The notes: generated from the sequence alone by a model not told the origin. 64,000 nt of DNA from Oribacterium sp963623925 (GCA_963623925.1 CAVFNN010000005.1:1-64000); one strand, 5' to 3'; counted from the first letter of the stretch, positions 22,817-32,499 are shown. A program made the numbers and translations.

Positions 22817-23131
22817 ATGGGAAAATGCTGCTGCGGCGGAGACGGAGAAAAGCATAAGGCGGTGCCGCGCCGGGAGGAGGAGAAAAAGAGCCTCACGGTG
22901 CGGTTAAACCGCATCGAAGGGCAGATCCGGGGCATCCGCGCCATGATCGAGGAAGATCGCTACTGTGTGGATGTGCTCATGCAGGTGAGCTCTGTCCAGG
23001 CGGCGCTCAATGCCTTTAATAAAGAGCTGCTGGCCAGCCACATCCGTTCCTGCGTGGTGGATGACATCAAGTCCGGAAACGAAGCGGCGGTGGATGAGCT
23101 TTGCGAGCTTCTGAAAAAAACAATGAAATAA
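22817..23131 (+). CDS. csoR: Copper-sensing repressor CsoR
   Basis: A 104-residue all-helical CsoR/RcnR family repressor. The Cu(I) ligand triad is present: C50 in DRYCVDV, then H75 and C79 in SHIRSC, the C-H-C pattern of copper sensors rather than the H-C-H-H of nickel sensors. RLNRIEGQIRGI is the conserved DNA-contact helix. The N-terminus adds MGKCCCGG, an extra cysteine cluster outside the known site. It would bind the palindrome at 20157-20177 without copper and release it when Cu(I) binds. Located 9 bp after copA, so the operon is autoregulated. Confidence 0.93.
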   Translation: MGKCCCGGDGEKHKAVPRREEEKKSLTVRLNRIEGQIRGIRAMIEEDRYCVDVLMQVSSVQAALNAFNKELLASHIRSCVVDDIKSGNEAAVDELCELLKKTMK

Positions 23132-23283
23132 AAATAAAATAAATATAAAATACAGCTTCGTTCACGCTTTTAACACAAAGCCTCTGTAAGATATGTCGTA
23201 TTAACAGAAAAGCCTGCAAGGGCCGGTGCCGTTTCTCCCGTTTTTATCAGGCGGGAGGGCGGCAGAGTAGAAAGGATGTTGTT

Positions 23284-25248
23284 ATGGCAGATCAAAGCGG
23301 AGGAAACGGATACAACAATTTCAACGATTTCTTCAATAATCTGAACGGAAATCAAAACGGAAACGGCGGCAAGAAATATCCGCCGAAGAACAGAAAGCCA
23401 CTGATGTTCTATTATCTGGTGGCGCTTATCATCATTTTAATGCTGAATACCTTTGTCTTCCCGTCTCTCTTCTCGAGAAGCGTGAAGACCACCACCTACA
23501 ATGAATTCATGAACGCGGTGGACAACCATGCTGTTACCGGTGTGAACCTCAGCGACAATTCCATTGTCTATACGGTGGAGGTGAGTGGCAGTGAGATCAC
23601 CTGCAAGACGGGGCGTCTCAAGAATGAGTACACGGAGGCGCAAGTCATCAATGAGCTGCAGAATCAGGGCGTCAACTTCGACGAGCAGATTCCGGTGCAG
23701 ACCAGTCCGCTGCTCTCCTTTATCTTCAGCTGGATCATTCCGCTTCTTCTGTTCTGGGCCCTCGGCAACTGGCTCTCCAAGCGTATGGCCAGCTCCATGG
23801 GCGGCCTCGGCGGCTTCGGTATGGGCGGCTTCGGCAAGTCCAATGCCCGAGAATACGAGAAGGACAACAATTCTGTCACCTTCAAGGATGTGGCCGGTGA
23901 GGATGAGGCGAAGGAACTGCTGACCGAGATGGTGGACTACCTGAATCATCCGGACAAGTATTCGAAGATCGGTGCGAAAATCCCGAAGGGTGCACTGTTG
24001 GTGGGCCCTCCTGGAACCGGTAAAACTTTGCTCGCAAAGGCAGTGGCCGGTGAAGCCGGTGTTCCCTTCTTTTCCATTTCCGGTTCGGAATTTGTGGAAA
24101 TGTTTGTGGGCATGGGTGCGGCGAAGGTCCGCGATCTCTTTGAACAGGCGAAGAAAAAGTCACCTTGTATCATCTTCATCGATGAGATCGATGCCATCGG
24201 CAAGAAGCGCGGCGGCTCCGGCCTTGGCGGCAACGATGAACGGGAGCAGACACTGAACCAGCTTCTGACCGAGATGGACGGCTTCGACAGCTCGAAGGCC
24301 ATCATCGTTCTGGCGGCCACCAACCAGCCGGATCAGCTGGATCCCGCACTGCTTCGTCCGGGACGTTTTGACCGCCGGGTACCGGTGGAGCTGCCGGATT
24401 TCCAGGGCAGAGTGGACATTCTGAAGGTACATGCGAAGCAGATCAAGATGGCGGAAAATGTGAATCTGGAGGCCATTGCGAAGGCAGCACCGGGCGCATC
24501 CGGTGCGGAGCTCGCCAACATTATCAACGAGGCGGCACTGCGGGCGGTTCGGGCCGGCAGAGAACGCGTGATCCAGTCGGATCTGGAGGAATCGATTGAA
24601 GTGGTCATTGCCGGTTACCAGAAGAAGAACAAGGTAATGACGGACAAGGAAAAGCTCATTGTTTCCTACCACGAGGTGGGACATGCAATGGTGGCGGCAC
24701 TGCAGAAGCATTCTGCGCCGGTGCATAAGATCACCATCATTCCGAGAACCTCCGGCGCCCTGGGCTACACCATGCAGGTGGACGACGAAGGCAACCATTA
24801 CCTCTATTCCAAGGAGGAGCTGGAGAACAAGATTGCAACCTTGACCGGCGGACGTTGTGCAGAGGAGCTGATTTTCGGCACCTCCACCACTGGCGCTTCC
24901 AACGATATCGAGCAAGCCACCAAGTATGCGCGGGCCATGATCACCCGTTACGGCATGGCGGACGAAATCGGCATGGTGGCCATGGAACAGCTGCAGAACC
25001 AGTATTTGGGCGGCGATGCCAGCCTGACCTGTTCCCCTGAGACCCAGACGAAGATCGATGAGATGACGGTGGCACTGGTGAAGCGCGAGCATGACAAGGC
25101 TTATCAGCTTCTGAAGGACAATGTGAACAAGCTCCACGAGATCACCAAGTATCTCTATGAGAAGGAGACCATCAGCGGTGAGGAGTTCATGGACATCCTC
25201 AACAAGAAGGAAATCGATCCCTCTGTGGTGAATCCGGAGAATGGCTAA
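23284..25248 (+). CDS. ftsH: ATP-dependent zinc metalloprotease FtsH (paralogue 1)
   Basis: A 654-residue membrane-anchored AAA protease. An Asn/Gly-rich cytosolic N-tail (1-35) precedes TM1 (about 39-58), an external domain, and TM2 (about 143-165). The AAA module follows with GPPGTGKT (about 241-248) and CIIFIDEIDAIG, then the zinc protease site HEVGH (463-467) and a distal Asp region. It degrades misfolded membrane proteins and regulators. A second, more divergent FtsH is at 58524-60719. ATG 23284 follows gaaagga; an AT-rich 150-bp gap lies upstream. Terminator at 25302-25350. Confidence 0.95.
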   Translation: MADQSGGNGYNNFNDFFNNLNGNQNGNGGKKYPPKNRKPLMFYYLVALIIILMLNTFVFPSLFSRSVKTTTYNEFMNAVDNHAVTGVNLSDNSIVYTVEVSGSEITCKTGRLKNEYTEAQVINELQNQGVNFDEQIPVQTSPLLSFIFSWIIPLLLFWALGNWLSKRMASSMGGLGGFGMGGFGKSNAREYEKDNNSVTFKDVAGEDEAKELLTEMVDYLNHPDKYSKIGAKIPKGALLVGPPGTGKTLLAKAVAGEAGVPFFSISGSEFVEMFVGMGAAKVRDLFEQAKKKSPCIIFIDEIDAIGKKRGGSGLGGNDEREQTLNQLLTEMDGFDSSKAIIVLAATNQPDQLDPALLRPGRFDRRVPVELPDFQGRVDILKVHAKQIKMAENVNLEAIAKAAPGASGAELANIINEAALRAVRAGRERVIQSDLEESIEVVIAGYQKKNKVMTDKEKLIVSYHEVGHAMVAALQKHSAPVHKITIIPRTSGALGYTMQVDDEGNHYLYSKEELENKIATLTGGRCAEELIFGTSTTGASNDIEQATKYARAMITRYGMADEIGMVAMEQLQNQYLGGDASLTCSPETQTKIDEMTVALVKREHDKAYQLLKDNVNKLHEITKYLYEKETISGEEFMDILNKKEIDPSVVNPENG

Positions 25249-25301
25249 GCTGTACATTGTATCCAATTCCGTAATGTTAAGAACATAACAACTATAGAAA
25301 T

Positions 25302-25350
25302 AGACCCTTCGTATCGGTATAATAGAGACAACTGATACGGGGGTCTTTTT
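25302..25350 (+). terminator. Terminator downstream of ftsH
   Basis: agaccc-tt-cgtatc pairs with gatacg-ggggtct across an AT-rich loop, followed by T5. The large loop contains a TATAAT, so an overlapping fbp promoter is possible, but no good -35 was seen. Confidence 0.55.
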
Positions 25351-25396
25351 CTGTGGGCGAATTTGAGAAAGACCGTGTTTTTTAGGGAGAAGTGTT

Positions 25397-27346
25397 ATGA
25401 GAGATTTGGACTATCTGCGCCTGCTGGCGAGACAGTTTCCCACAGCCGAGCAGGCGGGTGCGGAAATCATCAACCTGAGAGCAATCTGCGGACTGCCGAA
25501 GGGAACGGAGTACTTTTTCTCGGATCTGCATGGAGAGAGCGAGGCATTTATTTATCTGATGCGGAGTTCCTCCGGTATCGTTCGGGCGAAGATCGATGAA
25601 ACCTTCGGCAACCTTTTGAGTGAGGAAGAGCAGCTGGCGCTGGCCAATCTGATTTATTATCCCCGGGAGATTCTTTCAGATCCGAAGCATAAGGCTGTGG
25701 AGACACCGGAATGGCAGAAACTGACCATCAACCGCCTGATTTCCATCTGCAAGCTGGTATCTTCCAAGTACACGCGTTCCAAGGTCCGGAAGAAGATGCC
25801 GAAGGACTATGCCTATGCCATCGACGAGCTTTTGCACATCGACTACAACGATCCGGACAAGAAGATGTACCACCAGGAAATTCTGAACGCCATCATTGAC
25901 ATCCATATGGCGGACGAATTCATCATTTGTCTGTCGGAGCTGATCCAGAATCTGACCATCGATTCACTGCATATCATCGGCGATATCTTCGACAGAGGTC
26001 CCCATGCGGACGTGATCATGGAGGAACTGATGAGTTTCCATGATGTGGATATCCAGTGGGGCAATCACGATGCGGACTGGATGGGGGCGGCCTGCGGCAA
26101 TCCTGCCTGCGTGGCCAATGTGCTCCGGATCGCTACCTCCTACAATTCCTTCGATGTGCTGGAGGACGGCTATGGCATCAACCTGCGGCCTCTGTCCATG
26201 TACGCAGAAGAGGTATACGGCGAGGATCCCTGCACCAATTACTATCCTCATGTATTGGATGAAAATGTCTCCGACTCGGTGAATCCGACCCTGGCCGCCC
26301 GGATGTGCAAGGCCATTACAGTGATCATGCTGAAGGAAGAGGGGCAGCTGATCCGCCGGCATCCGGAGTATGAGCTGGATCACCGCCTGCTGTTGGAGAA
26401 GATCGACTATGAGAAATGGACCGTGGAGATCGAGGGTAAGACCTATGAGATGAACGATCATTTCTTCCCCACTATCGATCCGAAGGATCCCTACAAGCTG
26501 ACGGAGCGGGAGACCCAGCTGATGGAGGCGCTTTGCTATAGCTTTACCCATTCCCGCCTGCTGCAGAAGCACATCCGCTTCCTCTTCACCAACGGCTCCA
26601 TGTATAAGGTGGTCAACAACAATATCCTTTACCACGGCTGTATCCCTATGAATCCGGACGGCTCCTTCCTGAGTCTGGAGACGGATCAGGGCAGTCTGTC
26701 GGGCCGGAAGCTGATGGATTGGTTCAACGAGAAGGCCATTGATGCTTATTTCCTGTCGGGAGAGAACGATCCCAACGGCAAGCTCTATGCCACAGATCTC
26801 TTCTGGTACATGTGGTGCGGCCCCAAGTCTCCGCTCTTCGGTAAGGACAAGATTTCTACCTTTGAACACTGCTTCATTGATGATCCGGAAACCCATGTGG
26901 AGAAGTTCAATCCCTATTACAGCTTTTCCAAGGAAGAGAGCTATGTGGACCGGATTTTTGATGAATTTGGTGTTGACCCGGAGGTGGGACATATTGTGAA
27001 TGGCCATGTGCCGGTGAAGACCAAGCGGGGAGAGAGTCCGATCAAGGCCAATGGCAAGCTTTTTGTGATTGACGGCGGCATTTCCAAGGCGTATCATTCG
27101 AAGACGGGAATTGCGGGCTATACTCTGATCTACAATTCCCGGCATCTGGCACTGGCGGAGCACAAGGATTTTCAGAAGGGATCCGAGAACACGCCGGAGA
27201 TCCAGATTGTGGAACAGATGAAACATCGTGTCCGTGTGGGAGAGACAGATAATGGTCAGGAGCTGAAACAGCAGATCCGCGACCTGGAAGAGCTGCTGCT
27301 GGCCTACCGGAACGGCGACATTCGGGAAAAAGGCGAAATTAAATAA
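25397..27346 (+). CDS. fbp: Fructose-1,6-bisphosphatase, class III
   Basis: A 649-residue FBPase of the Firmicutes class III type, related to calcineurin-like phosphoesterases. Metal site motifs are seen in order: FSDLHGESEA (about 43-52), IIGDIFDRGPHAD (about 194-206), and WGNHDADWMG (about 217-226), with GHVPVKTKRGE near 536. It hydrolyses fructose-1,6-bisphosphate in gluconeogenesis. Length matches B. subtilis-type enzymes (about 640-670). ATG 25397 follows agggagaagtgtt. The stop overlaps the MATE start as TAATG, so the two are translationally coupled. Confidence 0.95.
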   Translation: MRDLDYLRLLARQFPTAEQAGAEIINLRAICGLPKGTEYFFSDLHGESEAFIYLMRSSSGIVRAKIDETFGNLLSEEEQLALANLIYYPREILSDPKHKAVETPEWQKLTINRLISICKLVSSKYTRSKVRKKMPKDYAYAIDELLHIDYNDPDKKMYHQEILNAIIDIHMADEFIICLSELIQNLTIDSLHIIGDIFDRGPHADVIMEELMSFHDVDIQWGNHDADWMGAACGNPACVANVLRIATSYNSFDVLEDGYGINLRPLSMYAEEVYGEDPCTNYYPHVLDENVSDSVNPTLAARMCKAITVIMLKEEGQLIRRHPEYELDHRLLLEKIDYEKWTVEIEGKTYEMNDHFFPTIDPKDPYKLTERETQLMEALCYSFTHSRLLQKHIRFLFTNGSMYKVVNNNILYHGCIPMNPDGSFLSLETDQGSLSGRKLMDWFNEKAIDAYFLSGENDPNGKLYATDLFWYMWCGPKSPLFGKDKISTFEHCFIDDPETHVEKFNPYYSFSKEESYVDRIFDEFGVDPEVGHIVNGHVPVKTKRGESPIKANGKLFVIDGGISKAYHSKTGIAGYTLIYNSRHLALAEHKDFQKGSENTPEIQIVEQMKHRVRVGETDNGQELKQQIRDLEELLLAYRNGDIREKGEIK

Positions 27347-28701
27347 TGAAAAAAAGCGATTCGATGCAGGATATGACCAGCGGAAGCCCCAGAGCACTGA
27401 TTCTGGCTTTCGCGATTCCCATGCTGCTGGGCACCCTGTTCCAGCAGTTTTACAGCATGGTGGACACCATCATTATCGGAAGAACCCTGGGCGTAGATGC
27501 CCTGGCCGGCGTGGGCTCCACCAGTGCCGTAAACTTCATGATCAACGGCTTCGTCATCGGGGCCTGCTCCGGCTTCGCCATTCCGGTGGCCCAGCGCTTC
27601 GGCGCCCAGGACTATTCCGGCATGCGGCGCTATGTGGGAAACATCATCTGGCTGACCATCGTTTTTTCTGCTGTGATGACGGCGGTGATCGCGGTCCTGA
27701 CGGGACATATCCTGCGGTGGATGAATACGCCGGAAAACATCTTTTCCTATGCCTATGCCTACATTTTCATCATCTTTCTGGGCATACCGGTGACCTTCCT
27801 CTATAACATCACGGCATCGATCATCCGCTCCCTGGGGGATTCCCGGACACCGGTATACTTTCTGGTGTTCGCGGCGCTCCTCAATATTCTGCTGGATTAT
27901 GTCTCCATCGTTTTCCTTGGCTTCGGGGTGAACGGACCGGCCTATGCCACTTGCATTTCCCAGGGGCTGTCGGGGCTTATGTGCCTTTTCTATATGGCGC
28001 GGAAGTTCCCGGCGCTTCACTTCCAACAGGGGGAAATGAAGCCGGATCTCAAAAAATGCGGCATACTCCTCAAGATGGGACTGCCCATGGGCTTGCAGTA
28101 TTCCATCACCGCCATCGGTTCTGTGGTGCTGCAGACTGCGGTAAACGGCCTCGGTTCCGTCTATGTGGCCTCCATCACGGCAGGAGAGAAGATCGGAAAC
28201 TTCTGTACCTCTGTTTATGATGCGCTGGGGGCCACCATGGCCACCTATGCGGGCCAGAATGTGGGCGCCGGAAAGCTGAAGCGGATCTGGGAGGGCGTCT
28301 TCGAAGCCACGAAGCTGGGCGTGATCTATTCCATTGTGATCTGCTTCATCCTGGTGGCTTTCGGCAAGAATCTGTCGCAACTTTTTGTCAGTGGCGGTGA
28401 GGAAGAGGTAATTCATAACGCCTGGCTCTTCTTGGTGGGTAATTCCCTGTTCTACATTCCGCTGACCATTGTGAATGTATGGCGATTTGCTATCCAGGGC
28501 ATGGGCTATTCCGGTTTTGCTGTACTGGCGGGTGTCTGTGAGATGATTGCCCGGTCCTTGGTGGGCTTTGTGGGCATTCCTATGATCGGCTATATCGCGG
28601 GATGTTATGCCTCGCCCCTGGCCTGGATCTTTGCGGATGCCTTCCTGATCCCGGCCTTTTTCCACTGCTTGATGCGATTACAGGTACAATTCAAATCTTG
28701 A
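27346..28701 (+). CDS. MATE family efflux transporter
   Basis: A 451-residue integral membrane protein with 12 predicted helices in two homologous halves, typical of MATE (MatE-MatE). Family signatures: IPMLLGTLFQQFYSMVDTI (about 22-40) and, in the second half, GLPMGLQYSITAIGSVVLQ (about 246-264). MATE proteins export drugs or metabolites using Na+ or H+ gradients. The ATG overlaps the fbp stop by one base. The pairing with fbp is probably just operon convenience; substrate unknown. Confidence 0.92.
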   Translation: MKKSDSMQDMTSGSPRALILAFAIPMLLGTLFQQFYSMVDTIIIGRTLGVDALAGVGSTSAVNFMINGFVIGACSGFAIPVAQRFGAQDYSGMRRYVGNIIWLTIVFSAVMTAVIAVLTGHILRWMNTPENIFSYAYAYIFIIFLGIPVTFLYNITASIIRSLGDSRTPVYFLVFAALLNILLDYVSIVFLGFGVNGPAYATCISQGLSGLMCLFYMARKFPALHFQQGEMKPDLKKCGILLKMGLPMGLQYSITAIGSVVLQTAVNGLGSVYVASITAGEKIGNFCTSVYDALGATMATYAGQNVGAGKLKRIWEGVFEATKLGVIYSIVICFILVAFGKNLSQLFVSGGEEEVIHNAWLFLVGNSLFYIPLTIVNVWRFAIQGMGYSGFAVLAGVCEMIARSLVGFVGIPMIGYIAGCYASPLAWIFADAFLIPAFFHCLMRLQVQFKS

Positions 28702-28744
28702 TGCATTTTTTATCACGTAGGTACTCGTCAGCGAAGTCCACGTG

Positions 28745-28776
28745 AAAAAGCCCCGGCTGTTGCCGGGGCCCTTTTT
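28745..28776. terminator. Bidirectional terminator between MATE gene and tkt
   Basis: Perfect GCCCCGGC (28750-28757) with GCCGGGGC (28762-28769), loop tgtt, flanked by A5 and T5. A possible degenerate family B palindrome (CACGTAGG ... TCCACGTG) is just upstream at 28714-28744. Confidence 0.75.
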
Positions 28777-28787
28777 GTGTACTTTCT

Positions 28788-30773
28788 TTACTTCAATCCC
28801 TTTACTGTATTCACCACATTCTCCACCGTGAAGCCGAAGTGCTCGAAGAGGAGACCGGCCGGTGCGGATGCGCCGAAGGAGTGCATGGAAACCGTAGCGC
28901 CATCCAGGCCCACATACTTGGCCCAGCCGAAGTCGGAAAGGGCCTCCACAGCCACTCTCTTGCGTACGCTGTTGGGCAGAACGGATTCCTTATACTCTGC
29001 GGTCTGCTGATCGAAGAGCTCCATGGAAGGCATGGAAACCACTCTCACCTGGTAGCCTTCCTCGGAAAGCTTTGCCTGGGCATCCAGTGCGAGACCAACC
29101 TCAGAGCCGGTGGCGATGAGGATGTACTCACAAGGCTTCTCAGAATCCTTCAGCACATAAGCGCCCTTCAGCGCAAGTTTACCGTCCGGACATACCTGCG
29201 GCAGATTCTGACGGGTCAGCACCAGTGCCGTCGGGGTGCTGGAGGAGGTCAGTGCTGCATACCAAGCCGCTTCGGTCTCCGCGCGGTCACAGGGACGGAA
29301 TACCCGGAAATTCGGGATGGAGCGGAGCATGCAGAGCTGCTCGATGGGTTCGTGCGTCGGGCCGTCCTCGCCGACACCGATAGAATCATGGGTCAGAATG
29401 AAGATCTGCGGCAGCTTCATAAGCGCGGAGAGTCTTGCCATAGGCTTCAGGTAGTCACTGAAGACGAAGAAGGTGCCCACATAAGTCCGGAGTCCGCCGT
29501 GGAGGAGCATGCCGTTGGCGATACCGGCCATGGCCAGCTCACGCACGCCGAAGTGGATGTTTCTGCCCTCCGGGCACTCCGGTGCGAAGAAAGGTTCATT
29601 CTTCATATCGGTCTTGGTGGACGGTGCAAGATCTGCAGAACCGCCGAAGAGGTTGGCAATCTTGTCCTTCAGCACATTGATGACAGCGCCGGAGGAAGCG
29701 CGAGTCGCCTCGGCCTTCTCAGCCGGTGCCCACAGCTCTGCATCCTCGGTGAGCTTTGCAGCCTCATCGTGTGCATGATAGTCCTGCCACTGGCTGTAGA
29801 GCTCCGGGAAATCCTTCTCATAGCCGGCCATCAGAGTCTGCCAGCTCTCTTCGGGTGCGGCCTTGGCTTCCACCAGCTCGTGATAGTGGGCATAGACCTC
29901 ATCCGGCACATAGAAAGGCTCCTGTGAAGGCCAGCCCAGGAATTCCTTCATTTCCTTGATGTTCTCTTCGCCCAGGGGCTCGCCGTGGGCAGCGGCTTTG
30001 CCCTGCTTTGCGGGACAGCCGTAGCCGATGGCCGTCTTTACGATAATGAAGTAGGGCGCGGAACTGTCTTCTGCAGCGGTGTTCAGGGCAGCGCCGATAG
30101 CTGTGAGATCATTGCCGTCCTCGACCGTCAGAGTCTTGAAACCGAAGGCCTGCATACGCTTCTCCACATCCTCTGTGAAGGCGGTTTCAGTGGAGCCTTC
30201 GATGGAAATGCTGTTGGAATCGTAGAGAATGGTCAGCTTGTCCAGTTTCCAGGTGCCTGCCAGAGACAGGGCCTCGGAGGAGATACCCTCCATCAGGCAG
30301 CCATCGCCGCAAAGTGCATAGGTGCGATGGTTCACGATCTCATAGCCCGGGCGGTTGAAAATGCCTGCCAGATGCTTCTCGGCAGCCGCCATACCCACGG
30401 CCATGGAGAGACCGGCACCCAGAGGGCCTGTGGTGGCTTCTACACCGACAGTGTGGCCGTACTCAGGATGACCCGGTGTCAGAGAACCGAACTGACGGAA
30501 CTGCATCAGGTCCTCCTTATGAAGACCGAACTCGAAGAGATGCAGCAGAGAGTAGAGCAGCATGGAGCCGTGGCCGCCGGAGAGAACAAAACGATCCCGG
30601 TCCTCCCAGTTCGGATCCTTGGGGTTCACCTTCAGATGGTGAGCCCAGAGCTCATAGGCCATGGCAGCGGAACCCAGAGGAAGACCGGGGTGTCCGGACT
30701 TTGCCTTCTGAATCGCATCCGCAGAAAGAACGCGGATGGCATTGACGCACTTTGTTTCAATTTCCTGATTCAT
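28788..30773 (-). CDS. tkt: Transketolase
   Basis: A 661-residue thiamine-diphosphate enzyme exchanging two-carbon units among pentose- and other sugar phosphates. Visible: SGHPGLPLGSAAMAYELW near 24-41, the ThDP/metal motif GDGCLMEGISSEA (about 154-166) with following LYDSN, and the central FGVRELAMAGIANGM pyrimidine-domain block around 410-425, with HDSIGVGEDGPTHEPIEQL near 470. Start ATG 30773 follows aaggag; the frame extends upstream to 30824 without a ribosome site. Length is normal. Next to, and divergent from, the pentose-uptake locus, whose products feed it. Confidence 0.95.
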   Translation of the reverse strand: MNQEIETKCVNAIRVLSADAIQKAKSGHPGLPLGSAAMAYELWAHHLKVNPKDPNWEDRDRFVLSGGHGSMLLYSLLHLFEFGLHKEDLMQFRQFGSLTPGHPEYGHTVGVEATTGPLGAGLSMAVGMAAAEKHLAGIFNRPGYEIVNHRTYALCGDGCLMEGISSEALSLAGTWKLDKLTILYDSNSISIEGSTETAFTEDVEKRMQAFGFKTLTVEDGNDLTAIGAALNTAAEDSSAPYFIIVKTAIGYGCPAKQGKAAAHGEPLGEENIKEMKEFLGWPSQEPFYVPDEVYAHYHELVEAKAAPEESWQTLMAGYEKDFPELYSQWQDYHAHDEAAKLTEDAELWAPAEKAEATRASSGAVINVLKDKIANLFGGSADLAPSTKTDMKNEPFFAPECPEGRNIHFGVRELAMAGIANGMLLHGGLRTYVGTFFVFSDYLKPMARLSALMKLPQIFILTHDSIGVGEDGPTHEPIEQLCMLRSIPNFRVFRPCDRAETEAAWYAALTSSSTPTALVLTRQNLPQVCPDGKLALKGAYVLKDSEKPCEYILIATGSEVGLALDAQAKLSEEGYQVRVVSMPSMELFDQQTAEYKESVLPNSVRKRVAVEALSDFGWAKYVGLDGATVSMHSFGASAPAGLLFEHFGFTVENVVNTVKGLK

Positions 30774-30918
30774 GACATTATCTCCTTTAATATAGAAAGA
30801 AGCGCAGTGCTCCCTTCGAATCATTTGAATTTATCTTAGCACAGATTCGTAATAATGTATATTTAAACGGGGTACAAGCTGGTAAGTATTTGTCATTGGG
30901 AACAGCAAAAAGGCTCTT

Positions 30919-30947
30919 TTGACAATACAACTTGAAAGTTGTATTGT
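30919..30947 (+). promoter_or_regulatory. Promoter with a perfect palindromic operator, upstream of the sugar ABC operon
   Basis: TTGACA (30919-30924), 17-bp spacer, TATTGT (30942-30947). The spacer and -10 are covered by a 12-bp perfect inverted repeat, ACAATACAACTT-GA-AAGTTGTATTGT (30922-30947). A half-site AATACAACTT recurs near 31100. Likely bound by the GntR/LacI-type repressor encoded at 36080 (inference). Confidence 0.55.
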
Positions 30948-31134
30948 TTTGTGGCGCTGAAATGAAAGAAATATCCAATTTTGAAGGCGAAAAGTACAAA
31001 AATATGGCTGGAAACGCCGGATAATCGGAGAGAATACAAGCATAACGCACAATATTTATGGAATATAACTTGCAAATGCTTGAAAAGCTGCACATAAAGA
31101 ATACAACTTGGGTGAAAAAATATTTTGCATTTAC

Positions 31135-31163
31135 TTGTGCAAAACGCAGGGAACTGATATGAT
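31135..31163 (+). promoter_or_regulatory. Second promoter before the sugar-binding lipoprotein gene
   Basis: TTGTGC (31135-31140), 17-bp spacer, TATGAT (31158-31163), 57 bp before the gene start. The rest of the 447-bp gap 30774-31220 is AT-rich and shows no coding sequence. Confidence 0.55.
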
Positions 31164-31220
31164 GCAGTCAACAAGGGTTGTGGAAAACAACCAAACGTGA
31201 ACCATAGGGAGGAAAACGAA

Positions 31221-32435
31221 ATGAAAAAAATGATGAAGAAGTTTGTGGCAGCAGCGACTGCTACAGCGATGGCAGCGGTCAGCCTGGCAGGCTGCGGCAG
31301 CTCCTCAAGCGGCACAACAGCCACCACAGCGGCAGCAGCCGGCACAGAGGCGGCAGCCAGCGGCGACGGTGCGGCTTCTTCCGTGGACAACAAGGACATC
31401 AAGATTGGCGTATCCATCTGGTCCTCCACTGACGTACTGGGATCCCAGTGTAAGCTGATTCTGGACGAGGCTGCCAAGGCGCTGGGCGTACAGGTGCAAT
31501 ATGTTGACCAGGGACATGTTTCTGAGAAGGTTACCGCTTCTGTGGAGCAGCTGGCAGCAGCCGGATGTCAGGGTATCGTGATCTGCAACTCAGCAGATAC
31601 GGAAATGACATCTGCCATCAAGACCTGTAACGACAACAAGGTGTATCTGGCACAGTTCTTCCGTGTGATCAGCGAGACCAACAGCCCGGACATCTACCAG
31701 ATGGCCACCGAGTCTCCTTACTATATCGGAGCCGTTCACGAGGACGAGCCGGCCAACGGTGAAGCGCTCATGAACATGCTGCTGGAGAAGGGTGACAGAA
31801 ACATCGGTCTCATCGGTTGGGAGCAGGGTGATGCAACCTGGCTCGGAAGATGGGAAGGCTACAAGGCCGGCGTAGAGAAGTGGAATCAGGAGCATCCGGA
31901 TGATCAGGCAAAGCTTTCTGAGCCGCAGTACGCAGGAACCTCTTCTGAGGGTGGTTCCAAGGCAGCCGAGGCACTGATGTCTGCAGATCCGACATTGGAT
32001 GCACTGATCCCGGCAGGCGGCGGCGGAGACCCGCTCCAGGGCGCTATCGCAGCTGTTGAGCGTGCCGGTAAGACACAGGATATCGATATCGTTTCCACAG
32101 ACTTCCTTCCGGATCTGGGAGAGAGACTGGAGAATGGTTCCATGGCTGGTGAGTCCGGCGGACATTACTGCGATCCGCTCATCGCTTTCATGATGGTTTA
32201 CAACGCAATCAAGGGCAACTACACAGGCTTTGAGGGTAAGTTTGAGGACGTTCCGTTCCCGTACCTCTATGTATCTTCTGCAGACGACTACAAGTCCTAT
32301 GAGAAGTATTTCGTAGATCAGCTTCCGTACACGGATGAGGAGCTGGTGGAGATGTCCAATCTGGATCTTGCAGGGCTGAAGGAAGCCGCAGCGAAGGTAT
32401 CCATCGAGGATGCAGCAGCTCGCGCAGGAGCCTAA
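31221..32435 (+). CDS. Sugar ABC transporter substrate-binding lipoprotein (type 1 periplasmic binding fold)
   Basis: A 404-residue secreted lipoprotein. The lipobox SLAGC puts the lipidated cysteine at 25, then a Ser/Gly/Thr/Ala-rich linker to about 65. The body is a RbsB-like ligand-binding fold (IKIGVSIWSSTD, GCQGIVICNSAD, DALIPAGGGGDPLQG). Start ATG 31221 follows gggagg; an in-frame ATG at 31197 lies upstream. It is longer than RbsB (about 300 mature residues), as in some arabinose/xylose-type binding proteins. Context (araA, araD, FGGY kinase) points to L-arabinose or a related pentose. A hairpin after the gene probably sets excess over the membrane parts. Confidence 0.88.
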   Translation: MKKMMKKFVAAATATAMAAVSLAGCGSSSSGTTATTAAAAGTEAAASGDGAASSVDNKDIKIGVSIWSSTDVLGSQCKLILDEAAKALGVQVQYVDQGHVSEKVTASVEQLAAAGCQGIVICNSADTEMTSAIKTCNDNKVYLAQFFRVISETNSPDIYQMATESPYYIGAVHEDEPANGEALMNMLLEKGDRNIGLIGWEQGDATWLGRWEGYKAGVEKWNQEHPDDQAKLSEPQYAGTSSEGGSKAAEALMSADPTLDALIPAGGGGDPLQGAIAAVERAGKTQDIDIVSTDFLPDLGERLENGSMAGESGGHYCDPLIAFMMVYNAIKGNYTGFEGKFEDVPFPYLYVSSADDYKSYEKYFVDQLPYTDEELVEMSNLDLAGLKEAAAKVSIEDAAARAGA

Positions 32436-32465
32436 TCAAAATGTGAGGCTTTAAGGCTATAGAGG

Positions 32466-32499
32466 AGGCCGGTATCGCGCGGCGATACCGGCCTTTTTG
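32466..32499 (+). terminator. Intra-operon terminator/attenuator
   Basis: Perfect 13-bp stem AGGCCGGTATCGC (32466-32478) with GCGATACCGGCCT (32482-32494), loop GCG, T5 tail, between the binding protein and permease genes. Read-through would give a stoichiometric excess of binding protein. Confidence 0.75.

Noticed and set aside
23132..23283. AT-rich stretch between csoR and ftsH considered as a small-RNA gene
   Set aside because: No promoter-terminator pair or stable stem was found; an A/T-rich segment alone is not evidence.
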